Assembly: GCA_023663205.1 (NCBI GenBank)
Contig: JAMPHX010000082.1
Location: forward strand, 1-5,428
Direction of reading: 5' to 3'
Source of the DNA: Corallococcus sp.
GTDB taxonomy: Bacteria; Bacillota; Clostridia; Christensenellales; CAG-314
Length of the DNA stretch: 5,428 nt
Part shown: in pieces, positions 1 to 4,145 of the stretch
How the letters are laid out: the number at the start of each line of letters is the position of its first letter
How positions within the stretch are numbered: the first letter of the stretch is position 1
Notes under the pieces: generated by a model
Databases searched by the model: none
What the model saw: the letters and a program-made list of their open reading frames with translations, nothing else
Told to the model about the DNA's origin: nothing
Position numbers and translations under genes: made by a program

Positions 1-1
1 G

Positions 2-121
2 GAGCAAGAAAAAATCACTGAAAAGGAAACGGCAGACAGTCGTTTGGTAAACGCCCGAAAGGCGGGCAAAGGAAGAAACTATGAAAACGAAGAAAAAGAC
101 GGTAAAAAGGCAAAACAATAA
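2..121 (+). CDS. 3' end of an upstream gene (partial, uncertain)
   Basis: An open frame enters from the left edge and stops at TAA 119-121. It encodes about 39 charged residues (EQEKITEKETADSRLV near the start, KDGKKAKQ at the end) and overlaps the next gene by 41 bp. A second frame is also open from the left edge but stops at TAA 48-50 after the basic stretch SKKKSLKRKRQTVVW. That frame would leave a normal 30-bp gap to the next start. The sequence does not decide between them. A small hairpin (GCCCG 53-57 with CGGGC 62-66) lies just ahead of the next ribosome site. No function can be assigned. Confidence 0.3.
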   Translation, partial: EQEKITEKETADSRLVNARKAGKGRNYENEEKDGKKAKQ

Positions 122-899
122 AGCAACGAAAAAATCCAATGCGAAAACAACAACGGTAAAGCAATCCCCTAAAAAGCCGACAGGAAAGGCGGCAGGCAAA
201 CGTACAAGCGCAAAAGGCAAGGCAAAAGCGCCAGTAAAGCAAACGGCAAAGGGTAAAGCCGCGGCAAAGCCTAAGACGGCTAAAACAAAAACGGCGGGCA
301 AAACTGTGATAAAGGCGTCCAAACCTGCTACAAAGGCTAAAACGGGCAGGAAAACAACGTCGAAGCCAAAGGCTAAGAAACAAAGTAAAAGAGCGACAGG
401 CGGCAAATCTGCCGCCAAAAGCCCTACTAAGACTAAATCCGAACACATAGGAGAGATACACCGCGGTAATACCAAATACATAGACAAAGAACCGAAACCG
501 CAACGCAACTACGTGGTTGTAAATGATAATGAGGGAAATATTACCGTAGCAAAGGTAAAAACAATAAGGAAGTTTGACGCAAACGGCAAGAACGCCGACC
601 CGCATTTACAGGAAATAAACCGCGAAAAATACGGATTAGAAAACCGTTCGGGTGTAGACAGCGAAACTTTTAACAGAAACAGTATGACTCATAATACGTT
701 AAGGCTTACAGACAAAGATGTTTTTCCGGAACAAAAACCGAGGGCAAAATTGAGTAGCCATGATAGTCATAGAGTATTAGAACATACTAATCAAATTCCT
801 AAAAGTAAAAAAAACGAAGTAACACTTAGTTACTTCGTCGCCGAAAATAATATTCTCGGCGTCTGCGGGTCGGAACACTCTGTTGAGCGCCGACAATAA
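81..899 (+). CDS. Lys/Ala/Thr-rich histone-like protein with a conserved-looking C-terminal part
   Basis: The ATG at 81 follows an AAGGAAG ribosome site (about 69-75). Residues 1-120 are extremely basic and low in complexity (runs such as KTKKKTVKR and KGKAKAPVKQTAKGKA), like the tails of histone H1 or AlgP-type proteins. This suggests nucleic-acid binding or charge neutralisation. Residues 121-220 are different: of normal composition and apparently folded (NYVVVNDNEGNITVAKVK, DPHLQEINREKYGL, RSGVDSETFNRN). I do not recognise this domain. The last 30 or so residues are encoded across perfect hairpins (814-894), so the 3' end is shaped by a DNA or RNA structure as well as by protein sequence. 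A 7-bp GC hairpin also lies inside the gene at 399-416. No signal peptide or membrane segment is visible. A role in binding or packaging phage DNA is inference; a structural virion protein is possible. Confidence 0.7.
   Translation: MKTKKKTVKRQNNKATKKSNAKTTTVKQSPKKPTGKAAGKRTSAKGKAKAPVKQTAKGKAAAKPKTAKTKTAGKTVIKASKPATKAKTGRKTTSKPKAKKQSKRATGGKSAAKSPTKTKSEHIGEIHRGNTKYIDKEPKPQRNYVVVNDNEGNITVAKVKTIRKFDANGKNADPHLQEINREKYGLENRSGVDSETFNRNSMTHNTLRLTDKDVFPEQKPRAKLSSHDSHRVLEHTNQIPKSKKNEVTLSYFVAENNILGVCGSEHSVERRQ
801..838 (-). terminator. Minus-strand intrinsic terminator-like hairpin
   Basis: ACGAAGTAAC (814-823) pairs perfectly with GTTACTTCGT (829-838) around a 5-nt loop, ACTTA. On the + strand it is preceded by an A8 run, so on the - strand the stem is followed by TTTTTTTT, a classical intrinsic terminator. 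No minus-strand gene is visible for it to serve. It lies inside the 3' end of the + strand Lys-rich gene. It may act as a DNA hairpin instead. Confidence 0.5.
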
Positions 900-918
900 A
901 CAATCGCAAGAGCGATTG
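814..918. other. Cluster of four adjacent hairpins, candidate phage origin/intergenic signal
   Basis: Four hairpins lie within 105 bp. They are 814-838 (10-bp stem, 5-nt loop); 839-861 (CGCCGA with TCGGCG, plus an inner AAT/ATT after one mismatch), which abuts the first; 869-894 (GTCGG with CCGAC, large loop containing a CTC/GAG ministem); and 901-918 (CAATCGC, loop AAGA, GCGATTG). The first three overlap the end of the Lys-rich coding region. Filamentous phages carry comparable tandem hairpins for plus- and minus-strand origins and packaging, so this is a candidate for one of those functions. No known Rep nick site was recognised. Attenuation ahead of the Zot operon is an alternative. Confidence 0.5.
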
Positions 919-945
919 AGTTCGCTACCTTACAAATAGTATACA
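916..945 (+). promoter_or_regulatory. Candidate sigma-70-type promoter for the small protein/Zot operon
   Basis: TTGAGT (916-921) and TATACA (940-945) are separated by 18 bp and lie about 50 bp before the start at 995. The -35 element overlaps the right arm of the last hairpin (901-918), so hairpin formation or a protein bound there could affect transcription. A TTGACA at 960-965 was also seen but has no good -10 partner. Confidence 0.4.
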
Positions 946-994
946 CAATAAAAATAAAATTGACAACTGTTTTAACAAAATAAAAGGAGAAATA

Positions 995-1192
995 ATGGAA
1001 TTTATAAGGCTAACAATATACAACAAGAAAGAAAAAGAGAACGTAAAGACCATATATTTACGTTCGGATTATGTTGTCGCTGCCGTCCAATTGAAAGATT
1101 GTACTCGTTTGGATTTAGCAGACGGTAGCACAGTTTTTGTAAACGAAAGAGCAAATCGCATTGCCTATTATATAATTAACAGTTTACGTTAG
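995..1192 (+). CDS. Small phage protein of unknown function (65 aa)
   Basis: The start at 995 has a strong AAAGGAG ribosome site (983-989) with 5-nt spacing. The 65-aa product is predicted from inspection to be beta-strand-rich (EFIRLTIYN, TIYLRSDYVVAAVQL, STVFVNE), ending in a short helix (RANRIAYYIINSL). It has no signal peptide or membrane segment. The strand-turn pattern with LADGSTVFV is loosely reminiscent of FlbD-like small proteins, but I do not claim homology. Its stop overlaps the ribosome site of the Zot gene, whose ATG begins 5 nt later, so the two are translationally coupled. In filamentous phages a small protein at such a position could be a DNA-binding or assembly factor; that is speculation. 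Confidence 0.7.
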   Translation: MEFIRLTIYNKKEKENVKTIYLRSDYVVAAVQLKDCTRLDLADGSTVFVNERANRIAYYIINSLR

Positions 1193-1197
1193 GTAAA

Positions 1198-1968
1198 ATG
1201 ATTTATTTAATCTTCGGCGACCCCGGCGCGGGCAAAACAGCGTTTATGACAGCGCAACTTATAGACGAAATGCACGGAGAGCGCGGGCGCGAACGGTATA
1301 TGCAGTGTAAACGGTACATAGACGATTTAAACGCACAGGGCTGGAACTTGCCGCTGCCAAAGCAGCGGCATTGCGTTTACGCTTCGTACGAAATTACATA
1401 CCGTTCTCCGTATTGCGGCAAGCGCACGGCGTACGATTTAGACCCGTTCAAACTGGGTTTCGGACAAAAGAACTTCCGACGGGCAAAACTGCTGCCGTAC
1501 GGTGTAATAGGAATAGACGAAGCGCAGAAGTATTTTGACTCTCACCATTGGCAGGAGTTTCCCGCGTACAAAAGCAGGTTTTTCGAGCAGCACCGCAAAT
1601 GGGGTTTAGATATATATTTGGCAGTGCAAAAAGATACTTTGATAGACTCCAATTTGCGGTTGCTGTCCAAACCGATACGGATAGAGAGTTTATCCGAGCG
1701 AACGATAGAGGGCGAGAAGCGCTTTACTTGGACGTATACGACGTGGGAGCATTACCGCAACTACGCGGCAGGCGAGCAGGGGAAAGAAGTCGGATATACG
1801 TTTAGCGGAAATATATTCGAGTACTACGACTCGTACGAAGGCAAGCAATTGTTTCTTGCGGACGTAGAGGACGCACAGGGGTTTGACGACGCGCCGCGCA
1901 AGACGTATACTATGTCACCCTTAGACGTCAAAGACTATATAAAAGACAATAAACAAAGTATGAAGTAG
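1198..1968 (+). CDS. zot: Zot/pI-family phage assembly ATPase
   Basis: The 256-aa product has a P-loop at its extreme N-terminus (GDPGAGKT, residues 7-14). It also has a Walker B strand ending in an acidic pair (VIGIDEAQ, 103-110) and the family's segment FFEQHRKWGLDIYLAVQ (128-144), whose Gln is in the sensor position. This order is typical of Zot/M13 pI-like ATPases, which drive extrusion of filamentous phage through the envelope. Unlike M13 pI and Vibrio Zot, no membrane-spanning stretch is visible after the ATPase domain. The C-terminal 110 residues are polar and aromatic (WTYTTWEHYRNYA, GNIFEYYDSYEGK). Either a separate protein anchors it or this lineage works differently. The start is set by AGGTAA directly after the previous stop. 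The gene is more GC-rich than the flanking host DNA. Family assignment is firm; the role in this particular element is inferred. Confidence 0.88.
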   Translation: MIYLIFGDPGAGKTAFMTAQLIDEMHGERGRERYMQCKRYIDDLNAQGWNLPLPKQRHCVYASYEITYRSPYCGKRTAYDLDPFKLGFGQKNFRRAKLLPYGVIGIDEAQKYFDSHHWQEFPAYKSRFFEQHRKWGLDIYLAVQKDTLIDSNLRLLSKPIRIESLSERTIEGEKRFTWTYTTWEHYRNYAAGEQGKEVGYTFSGNIFEYYDSYEGKQLFLADVEDAQGFDDAPRKTYTMSPLDVKDYIKDNKQSMK

Positions 1969-2066
1969 TGAAATACGGTGCAAACGGTATCGATACGTAC
2001 GAGTAAAATCACTGTATAGAGTGAAAATTGCTCGATGTCGGCGCCGGATGAGATAACATATTTCAC
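1968..2066 (+). other. Nested inverted repeats in the spacer between zot and the acidic gene
   Basis: Several complementary segments nest concentrically. GTGAAATA (1968-1975) pairs with TATTTCAC (2059-2066). CGGTGC (1976-1981) pairs with GCGCCG (2041-2046) with one G-T pair. CGAG (2000-2003) pairs with CTCG (2031-2034). TCACT (2009-2013) pairs with AGTGA (2020-2024) around a 6-nt loop. A 10-bp palindrome, GTATCGATAC (1987-1996), also lies inside. The outer arm begins at the zot stop codon and ends 8 nt before the AAGGAG of the next gene. It could be an RNA element controlling the downstream gene, or a single-stranded DNA signal. No known RNA family was recognised. Confidence 0.45.
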
Positions 2067-2086
2067 AGAAACAAGGAGAAAAGAAA

Positions 2087-2461
2087 ATGCAGGAAAAAAT
2101 AAGCAACGTAGTAAATAAGTATTTGGCAATATTCGAGAAGTTTGCGGATAAGGCAGATTACTTGTTGCCCAAGACGCACGAGAAGTTCACAAAGTTGATA
2201 CTAAAAGAGTTCGACGACGAAATACTGCAAATACTAAATTACGAAAAGTATATGAAGAAGTACCAAAAGAGAATGTATAAACTGCTGTCCAAATGCTACG
2301 GCAAAAACGCGCAAGAAATGTATTTGCAACGCAAATTAGAGGAATACGAAGCAATAGAGGACGAAACGACAGAGGAAGAAGCGGAAGAGCAGACGGACGG
2401 GGAGCAGGACGAAGCAATCGAAGAAAATAACGAAGCGGAAGAATCGGAAACAAACGAATAG
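2087..2461 (+). CDS. Phage protein of unknown function with an acidic C-terminal tail (124 aa)
   Basis: The ATG at 2087 follows AAGGAGAA (2073-2080) with good spacing. Residues 1-85 look helical with mixed charge and many Lys and Tyr (NVVNKYLAIFEKFADKADYL, YEKYMKKYQKRMYKLLSKCY). Residues 86-124 are almost entirely Glu, Asp, Thr, Asn and Gln. There is no signal peptide or membrane segment. The stop is TAG (2459-2461), and the frame then continues with 11 codons of similar composition (TEPQETDGAGQ) to TAA at 2495-2497, so the tail may once have been longer. It is the last gene before the attachment site. The acidic tail could contact the Lys-rich protein encoded upstream; this is a guess from charge alone. 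I recognise no family. Confidence 0.65.
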   Translation: MQEKISNVVNKYLAIFEKFADKADYLLPKTHEKFTKLILKEFDDEILQILNYEKYMKKYQKRMYKLLSKCYGKNAQEMYLQRKLEEYEAIEDETTEEEAEEQTDGEQDEAIEENNEAEESETNE

Positions 2462-2550
2462 ACAGAACCGCAGGAAACAGACGGCGCCGGGCAATAAAAC
2501 ATATCCTCACAAGCACCGGAAGAAACGAGTTTGCAAAGCGAAAGAAGTAA

Positions 2551-2626
2551 GTTTACATCGTGACGTAAAAAAATTTTCTGCGCAGAACAGCGAAGCCGCG
2601 CAGACAATTTTAGTCACGATGTAAAC
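2551..2626. other. 76-nt hairpin with 14-bp perfect arms, candidate packaging signal or origin
   Basis: GTTTACATCGTGAC (2551-2564) is the exact reverse complement of GTCACGATGTAAAC (2613-2626). Inside, after a 5-nt left and 1-nt right bulge, AAAATT (2570-2575) pairs with AATTTT (2606-2611). One T-C mismatch and a T-A pair follow, then CTGCGC (2578-2583) pairs with GCGCAG (2598-2603). The remaining 14-nt loop can form a tiny GC-GAA-GC stem. In total about 27 pairs form in one long, slightly imperfect hairpin. Filamentous phage packaging signals are long imperfect hairpins of this kind, so that is the favoured reading. A recombination site is an alternative. Confidence 0.6.
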
Positions 2627-2660
2627 GCAGTCCGAGGAAAAGTAAATATAATCCAATAAA

Positions 2661-2683
2661 AGCCGCGGTGATTTTCCGCGGCT
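2661..2683 (-). terminator. GC-rich hairpin, possible minus-strand terminator
   Basis: AGCCGCGG (2661-2668) and CCGCGGCT (2676-2683) form an 8-bp perfect stem with a 7-nt loop. Read on the minus strand the stem runs into TTTTATT; on the plus strand only a weak, delayed T-run follows. It is either a minus-strand terminator or a structural hairpin of the phage intergenic region. Confidence 0.4.
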
Positions 2684-2709
2684 CGAATTTTACCAAAGTA
2701 AAATACAGT

Positions 2710-2746
2710 AAAAAAACACAGACTACATAAGTCAATGTAGTCTGTG
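2710..2746 (-). terminator. Strong minus-strand intrinsic terminator
   Basis: CACAGACTACAT (2717-2728) and ATGTAGTCTGTG (2735-2746) form a 12-bp perfect stem with loop AAGTCA. On the minus strand the stem is followed directly by TTTTTTT (complement of 2710-2716). The signal is textbook, but no minus-strand gene lies to its right within the element. It could shield the element from antisense transcription from the host side, or serve as a DNA hairpin. Confidence 0.55.
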
Positions 2747-2774
2747 AAACGGAAATTTGCAGGTCTTTGATATT

Positions 2775-2790
2775 GGGGGTGTGGTGGGGG
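2775..2790 (+). other. G-rich tract, possible two-tetrad quadruplex
   Basis: The run GGGGGTGTGGTGGGGG stands out in AT-rich DNA about 60 bp before the attachment site. It has enough GG pairs for a two-layer quadruplex, though not four runs of three. Its function is unknown. Confidence 0.3.
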
Positions 2791-2851
2791 TAGAATTTTG
2801 CAAACTTATATAAAATATACGTTTTTATACCTCTTTTTGCAGTTTTTTTGA

Positions 2852-2876
2852 GGTTCGAGTCCACTCAATCCTACCA
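2852..2876 (+). tRNA. Truncated 3' end of a tRNA (probably tRNA-Ile), attachment site at the phage-host junction
   Basis: The sequence holds a T-loop (TTCGAGT, 2854-2860), the 3' half of the T-stem (CCACT), the 3' acceptor strand CAATCCT, discriminator A and an encoded CCA (2874-2876). The 5' side does not fold as a tRNA: the T-stem partner would be AGTGG but TGAGG is found, preceded by a T-run. This is therefore only the 3' fragment left when an element inserts into a tRNA gene. The T-arm and acceptor resemble bacterial tRNA-Ile (for example the GTGGTTCAAGTCCACTCA part of the E. coli gene), so the target was probably tRNA-Ile with acceptor AGGATTG. The isotype is inference. An intact copy should lie left of the window. 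Confidence 0.7.
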
Positions 2877-2878
2877 TA

Positions 2879-2910
2879 TCAACCCAAAACGAATCGGCGT
2901 TTTGGGTTTT
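2879..2910 (+). repeat. Direct repeat copy 1 (tRNA terminator)
   Basis: These 32 nt match 3699-3730 at 29 positions; the differences are C2885/T3705 and GG2896-2897/TA3716-3717. The offset is exactly 820 bp. The two copies bracket the FHD-motif gene. Confidence 0.6.
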
Positions 2911-2912
2911 TG
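2881..2912 (+). terminator. Intrinsic terminator of the interrupted tRNA gene
   Basis: AACCCAAAACG (2881-2891) and CGTTTTGGGTT (2898-2908) form an 11-bp perfect stem with loop AATCGG, followed by TTTG. It starts 4 nt after the tRNA CCA end, so it is most likely the original tRNA terminator, now cut off from its gene. It is nearly duplicated at 3701-3736. Confidence 0.75.
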
Positions 2913-2993
2913 TTTGTAGTTTCACATATACGAAACATGCTATTTTATCAGTTTATGACATGATTTTTGTATTAAGTTTATAGGGGGATTGTC

Positions 2994-3131
2994 GTGAGAT
3001 CTTTAATAAGAACGCAAAACGGCTTTTACTGTTCGACTGTTTTCGCATTTTTTAACAATAGATGGAAATCTTCGGTTATTGTTTTTGACGAGAGCAATTC
3101 ATATCTTACAATTATGCGTAATCATTTTTTT
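2994..3131 (+). pseudogene. N-terminal part of the FHD-motif gene, separated by a -1 frameshift
   Basis: GTG at 2994 follows a strong AGGGGG ribosome site (2982-2987) with 6-nt spacing. This frame encodes 46 residues (starting MRSLIRTQNGFYC, containing KSSVIVFDESNSYLTIMRNHFF) up to a T8 tract at 3125-3132. Staying in frame gives a stop at TAG 3168-3170. Slipping back one base in the T-run (or one more T) joins it to the 3131-3679 frame, giving a continuous protein of about 228 aa. The downstream frame has only a TTG and no ribosome site of its own, which supports one split gene. The cause may be decay, a sequencing error or programmed slippage at T-TTT-TTG. Confidence 0.5.
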
Positions 3132-3679
3132 TGTCATTCGGATGTGCGAGGCGTGATGTATTCTTTATAGACGAGAGCGAAGACAATTGGATCAAAAACA
3201 AAAAATGGCGAGGAGTAGACTTTATTGTGAATGACGAAAGATTGTTGTCGTGTATTAAAAAGGGACGCGACATTCCTTTAGAGATTTTGGGCAAGTGTAA
3301 ATCTTTACAAACTACCGAAACATTCAAAGGTTGGAATGAGTTGGAAACTGACGGAGACATAGAACATCTTATGAATATTTCGTTAAATTTTCATGACGGC
3401 TATATTGAAAATATTGAGCGCGCAGATAATGACATTTACGTTAAATTCAATTGTTGGAGTTGCAGCATAACAATTAAATTTATTAATCTAAAAGAATTCA
3501 ATAAAGGTGAAGTCATTTCATGGGAAAGCAATTGCATTCTTGAAACCAAAATGTATTTTGACGGCGCCAATATAAGGTGGTTTGTCAGCGATTTTAATAT
3601 TGAGGAATATGACAATCATGCATGTTACTTTGTTGCCGAGCGCGCGGAATATAAAGTTGAACTCCGCAATTCGTTTTAG
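3131..3679 (+). CDS. Uncharacterised protein with FHDGYI motif (main part of a frameshifted gene)
   Basis: The 182-residue frame opens right after a T8 tract. Its nominal TTG start has no ribosome site and is probably an internal Leu codon of the gene starting at 2994. The C-terminal half has LNFHDGYIENIERADNDIYV (residues 86-105), a CWSC segment, alternating strands (SITIKFINL), then YFDGANIRWFVSD and CYFVAERAEYKVE at the end. From memory this pattern (FHD-x-x-I, a D-x-x-I-x-W strand, a final Y-x-x-A-x-x-x-x-x-x stretch) resembles beta-rich hypothetical proteins common in gut Bacillota, some near toxin-immunity loci. That is a weak association, not an assignment. There is no signal peptide or membrane segment. 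The gene stands alone between two near-identical terminators. Confidence 0.6.
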   Translation: MSFGCARRDVFFIDESEDNWIKNKKWRGVDFIVNDERLLSCIKKGRDIPLEILGKCKSLQTTETFKGWNELETDGDIEHLMNISLNFHDGYIENIERADNDIYVKFNCWSCSITIKFINLKEFNKGEVISWESNCILETKMYFDGANIRWFVSDFNIEEYDNHACYFVAERAEYKVELRNSF

Positions 3680-3698
3680 ATTGAAATGTTTCTGCCCG

Positions 3699-3730
3699 TC
3701 AACCTAAAACGAATCTACGTTTTGGGTTTT
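3699..3730 (+). repeat. Direct repeat copy 2 (terminator after FHD-motif gene)
   Basis: This is the second copy of the terminator-bearing repeat at 2879-2910: 29 of 32 bases identical, exactly 820 bp downstream. The arrangement suggests a duplication, an insertion bracketed by repeats, or a stock terminator reused in this genome. Confidence 0.6.
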
Positions 3731-3736
3731 CTTTTT
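3701..3736 (+). terminator. Intrinsic terminator of the FHD-motif gene
   Basis: AACCTAAAACG (3701-3711) pairs with CGTTTTGGGTT (3718-3728) through an 11-bp stem including one T-G pair, loop AATCTA, followed by TTCTTTTT. It lies 21 nt after the stop of the preceding gene. Confidence 0.75.
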
Positions 3737-4100
3737 GTTATTTCAGCATTGCATTTGCGTAGGTTATTTTAAACAATTCTTTGTTTGTCGTTTGTTGACG
3801 TCGGTCATTGTTGCATAATAAGTTTAGCAAATGAGAAAAAAATAAAAAAGTAATTTGTGGCGTGTTTTAAATAAAAATAGTTTTGCGGATTACGTATGCG
3901 GAGATTTACATTGCACGAACTTAAATGTTAGAGTATCTGAGAGCAAAAATAACGATAAATTGAGATATGTTTAATATGTTTTTTATAAAATTCGTTATTT
4001 GTAACTATATTAATATTATATTTATAGGTTGTATATTGATAGAGCAAGTTAAAAACACATAGCAATAGTGATAAATTATTTGATATCGAAGTTCAAATCG
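3737..4100. other. AT-rich region of about 360 bp without a recognisable gene
   Basis: Only very short open frames occur. A 9-bp inverted repeat, AAATAACGA (3947-3955) with TCGTTATTT (3992-4000), has a 36-nt spacer. A weak promoter-like pair, TTGTTG (3792-3797) and CATAAT (3814-3819), was seen with 16-bp spacing but no gene follows it. The 13-mer TTGTATATTGATA at 4029-4041 recurs at 5321-5333. Nothing here supports an assigned function. Confidence 0.4.
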
Positions 4101-4139
4101 TGTACATTTTTGCCAAATATGGTACAAAATATGTACAAT
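4101..4139 (+). promoter_or_regulatory. Promoter and triple GTACA operator of the repressor gene
   Basis: TTGCCA (4110-4115) and TACAAT (4134-4139) with an 18-bp spacer put the expected transcript start at about 4146, the A of the ATG, so the mRNA would be leaderless. Three GTACA motifs at 4102-4106, 4122-4126 and 4133-4137 are 20 and 11 bp apart, roughly two turns and one turn of the helix, and cover the region from upstream of the -35 to the -10. This is what an autoregulatory operator would look like. The binding protein is inferred to be the adjacent Cro/CI-type product. Confidence 0.5.
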
Positions 4140-4145
4140 GGCGTT

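Larger units (their letters stand above)
2462..2851. other. Gene-free, hairpin-rich end region of the phage element
   Basis: No convincing gene was found on either strand in these 390 bp. The stretch holds an 11-codon in-frame continuation of the acidic gene (to 2497), the 76-nt hairpin (2551-2626), two further hairpins (2661-2683 and 2717-2746), a G-rich tract (2775-2790) and three TTTGCA motifs at 2756, 2797 and 2836. The density of structure next to an attachment site resembles the main intergenic region of filamentous phages, which holds the replication origins and the packaging signal. Confidence 0.55.
1..2876. mobile_element. Right part of an integrated inovirus-like (filamentous phage) element
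   Basis: The stretch carries a Zot/pI-type ATPase, the most recognisable gene of filamentous phages, within a block of small co-directional genes separated by hairpin-rich spacers. It ends in a truncated tRNA 3' end followed by that tRNA's terminator, which is the usual footprint of integration into a tRNA gene. The genes are less AT-rich than those after 2877. Seen: the ATPase motifs, the hairpins and the tRNA fragment. Inferred: that they form one element and that its left end (intact tRNA, integrase, replication protein, coat proteins) lies before position 1. No integrase, Rep or coat gene is visible here, so a satellite or a decayed prophage is also possible. Confidence 0.7.

Noticed and set aside
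399..416. GGCGGCA/TGCCGCC hairpin within the Lys-rich gene followed by AAAAG
   Set aside because: It falls in repetitive Ala/Gly/Lys codons where such pairing arises easily, and no T-run follows.
15..605. Long minus-strand open frame opposite the Lys-rich gene
   Set aside because: It is Arg/Phe/Cys/Leu-rich, as expected for the reverse reading of AAA/GCA/ACG-rich codons, has no ribosome site, and would require an implausible protein composition.
960..988. TTGACA at 960-965 as a -35 box
   Set aside because: No acceptable -10 hexamer lies 16-19 bp downstream; that position holds the AAAGGAG ribosome site.
1548..1805. Open frame inside the Zot gene on the same strand
   Set aside because: It lies wholly within a gene with clear ATPase motifs and has no ribosome site; it is a shadow frame.
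2296..2607. Minus-strand Ser/Cys-rich frame opposite the acidic gene
   Set aside because: It is the mirror image of GAA/GAG-rich codons in a well-started plus-strand gene.
2610..2864. Minus-strand open frame with a hydrophobic segment, from the tRNA remnant to the large hairpin
   Set aside because: It would start inside the tRNA fragment and be coded across two perfect hairpins and a terminator on its own strand; no convincing start signal. It is better explained as non-coding.
3947..4000. 9-bp inverted repeat AAATAACGA/TCGTTATTT
   Set aside because: The spacer is long (36 nt) and AT-rich; no gene starts or ends at it, so it is weak as a terminator or operator.
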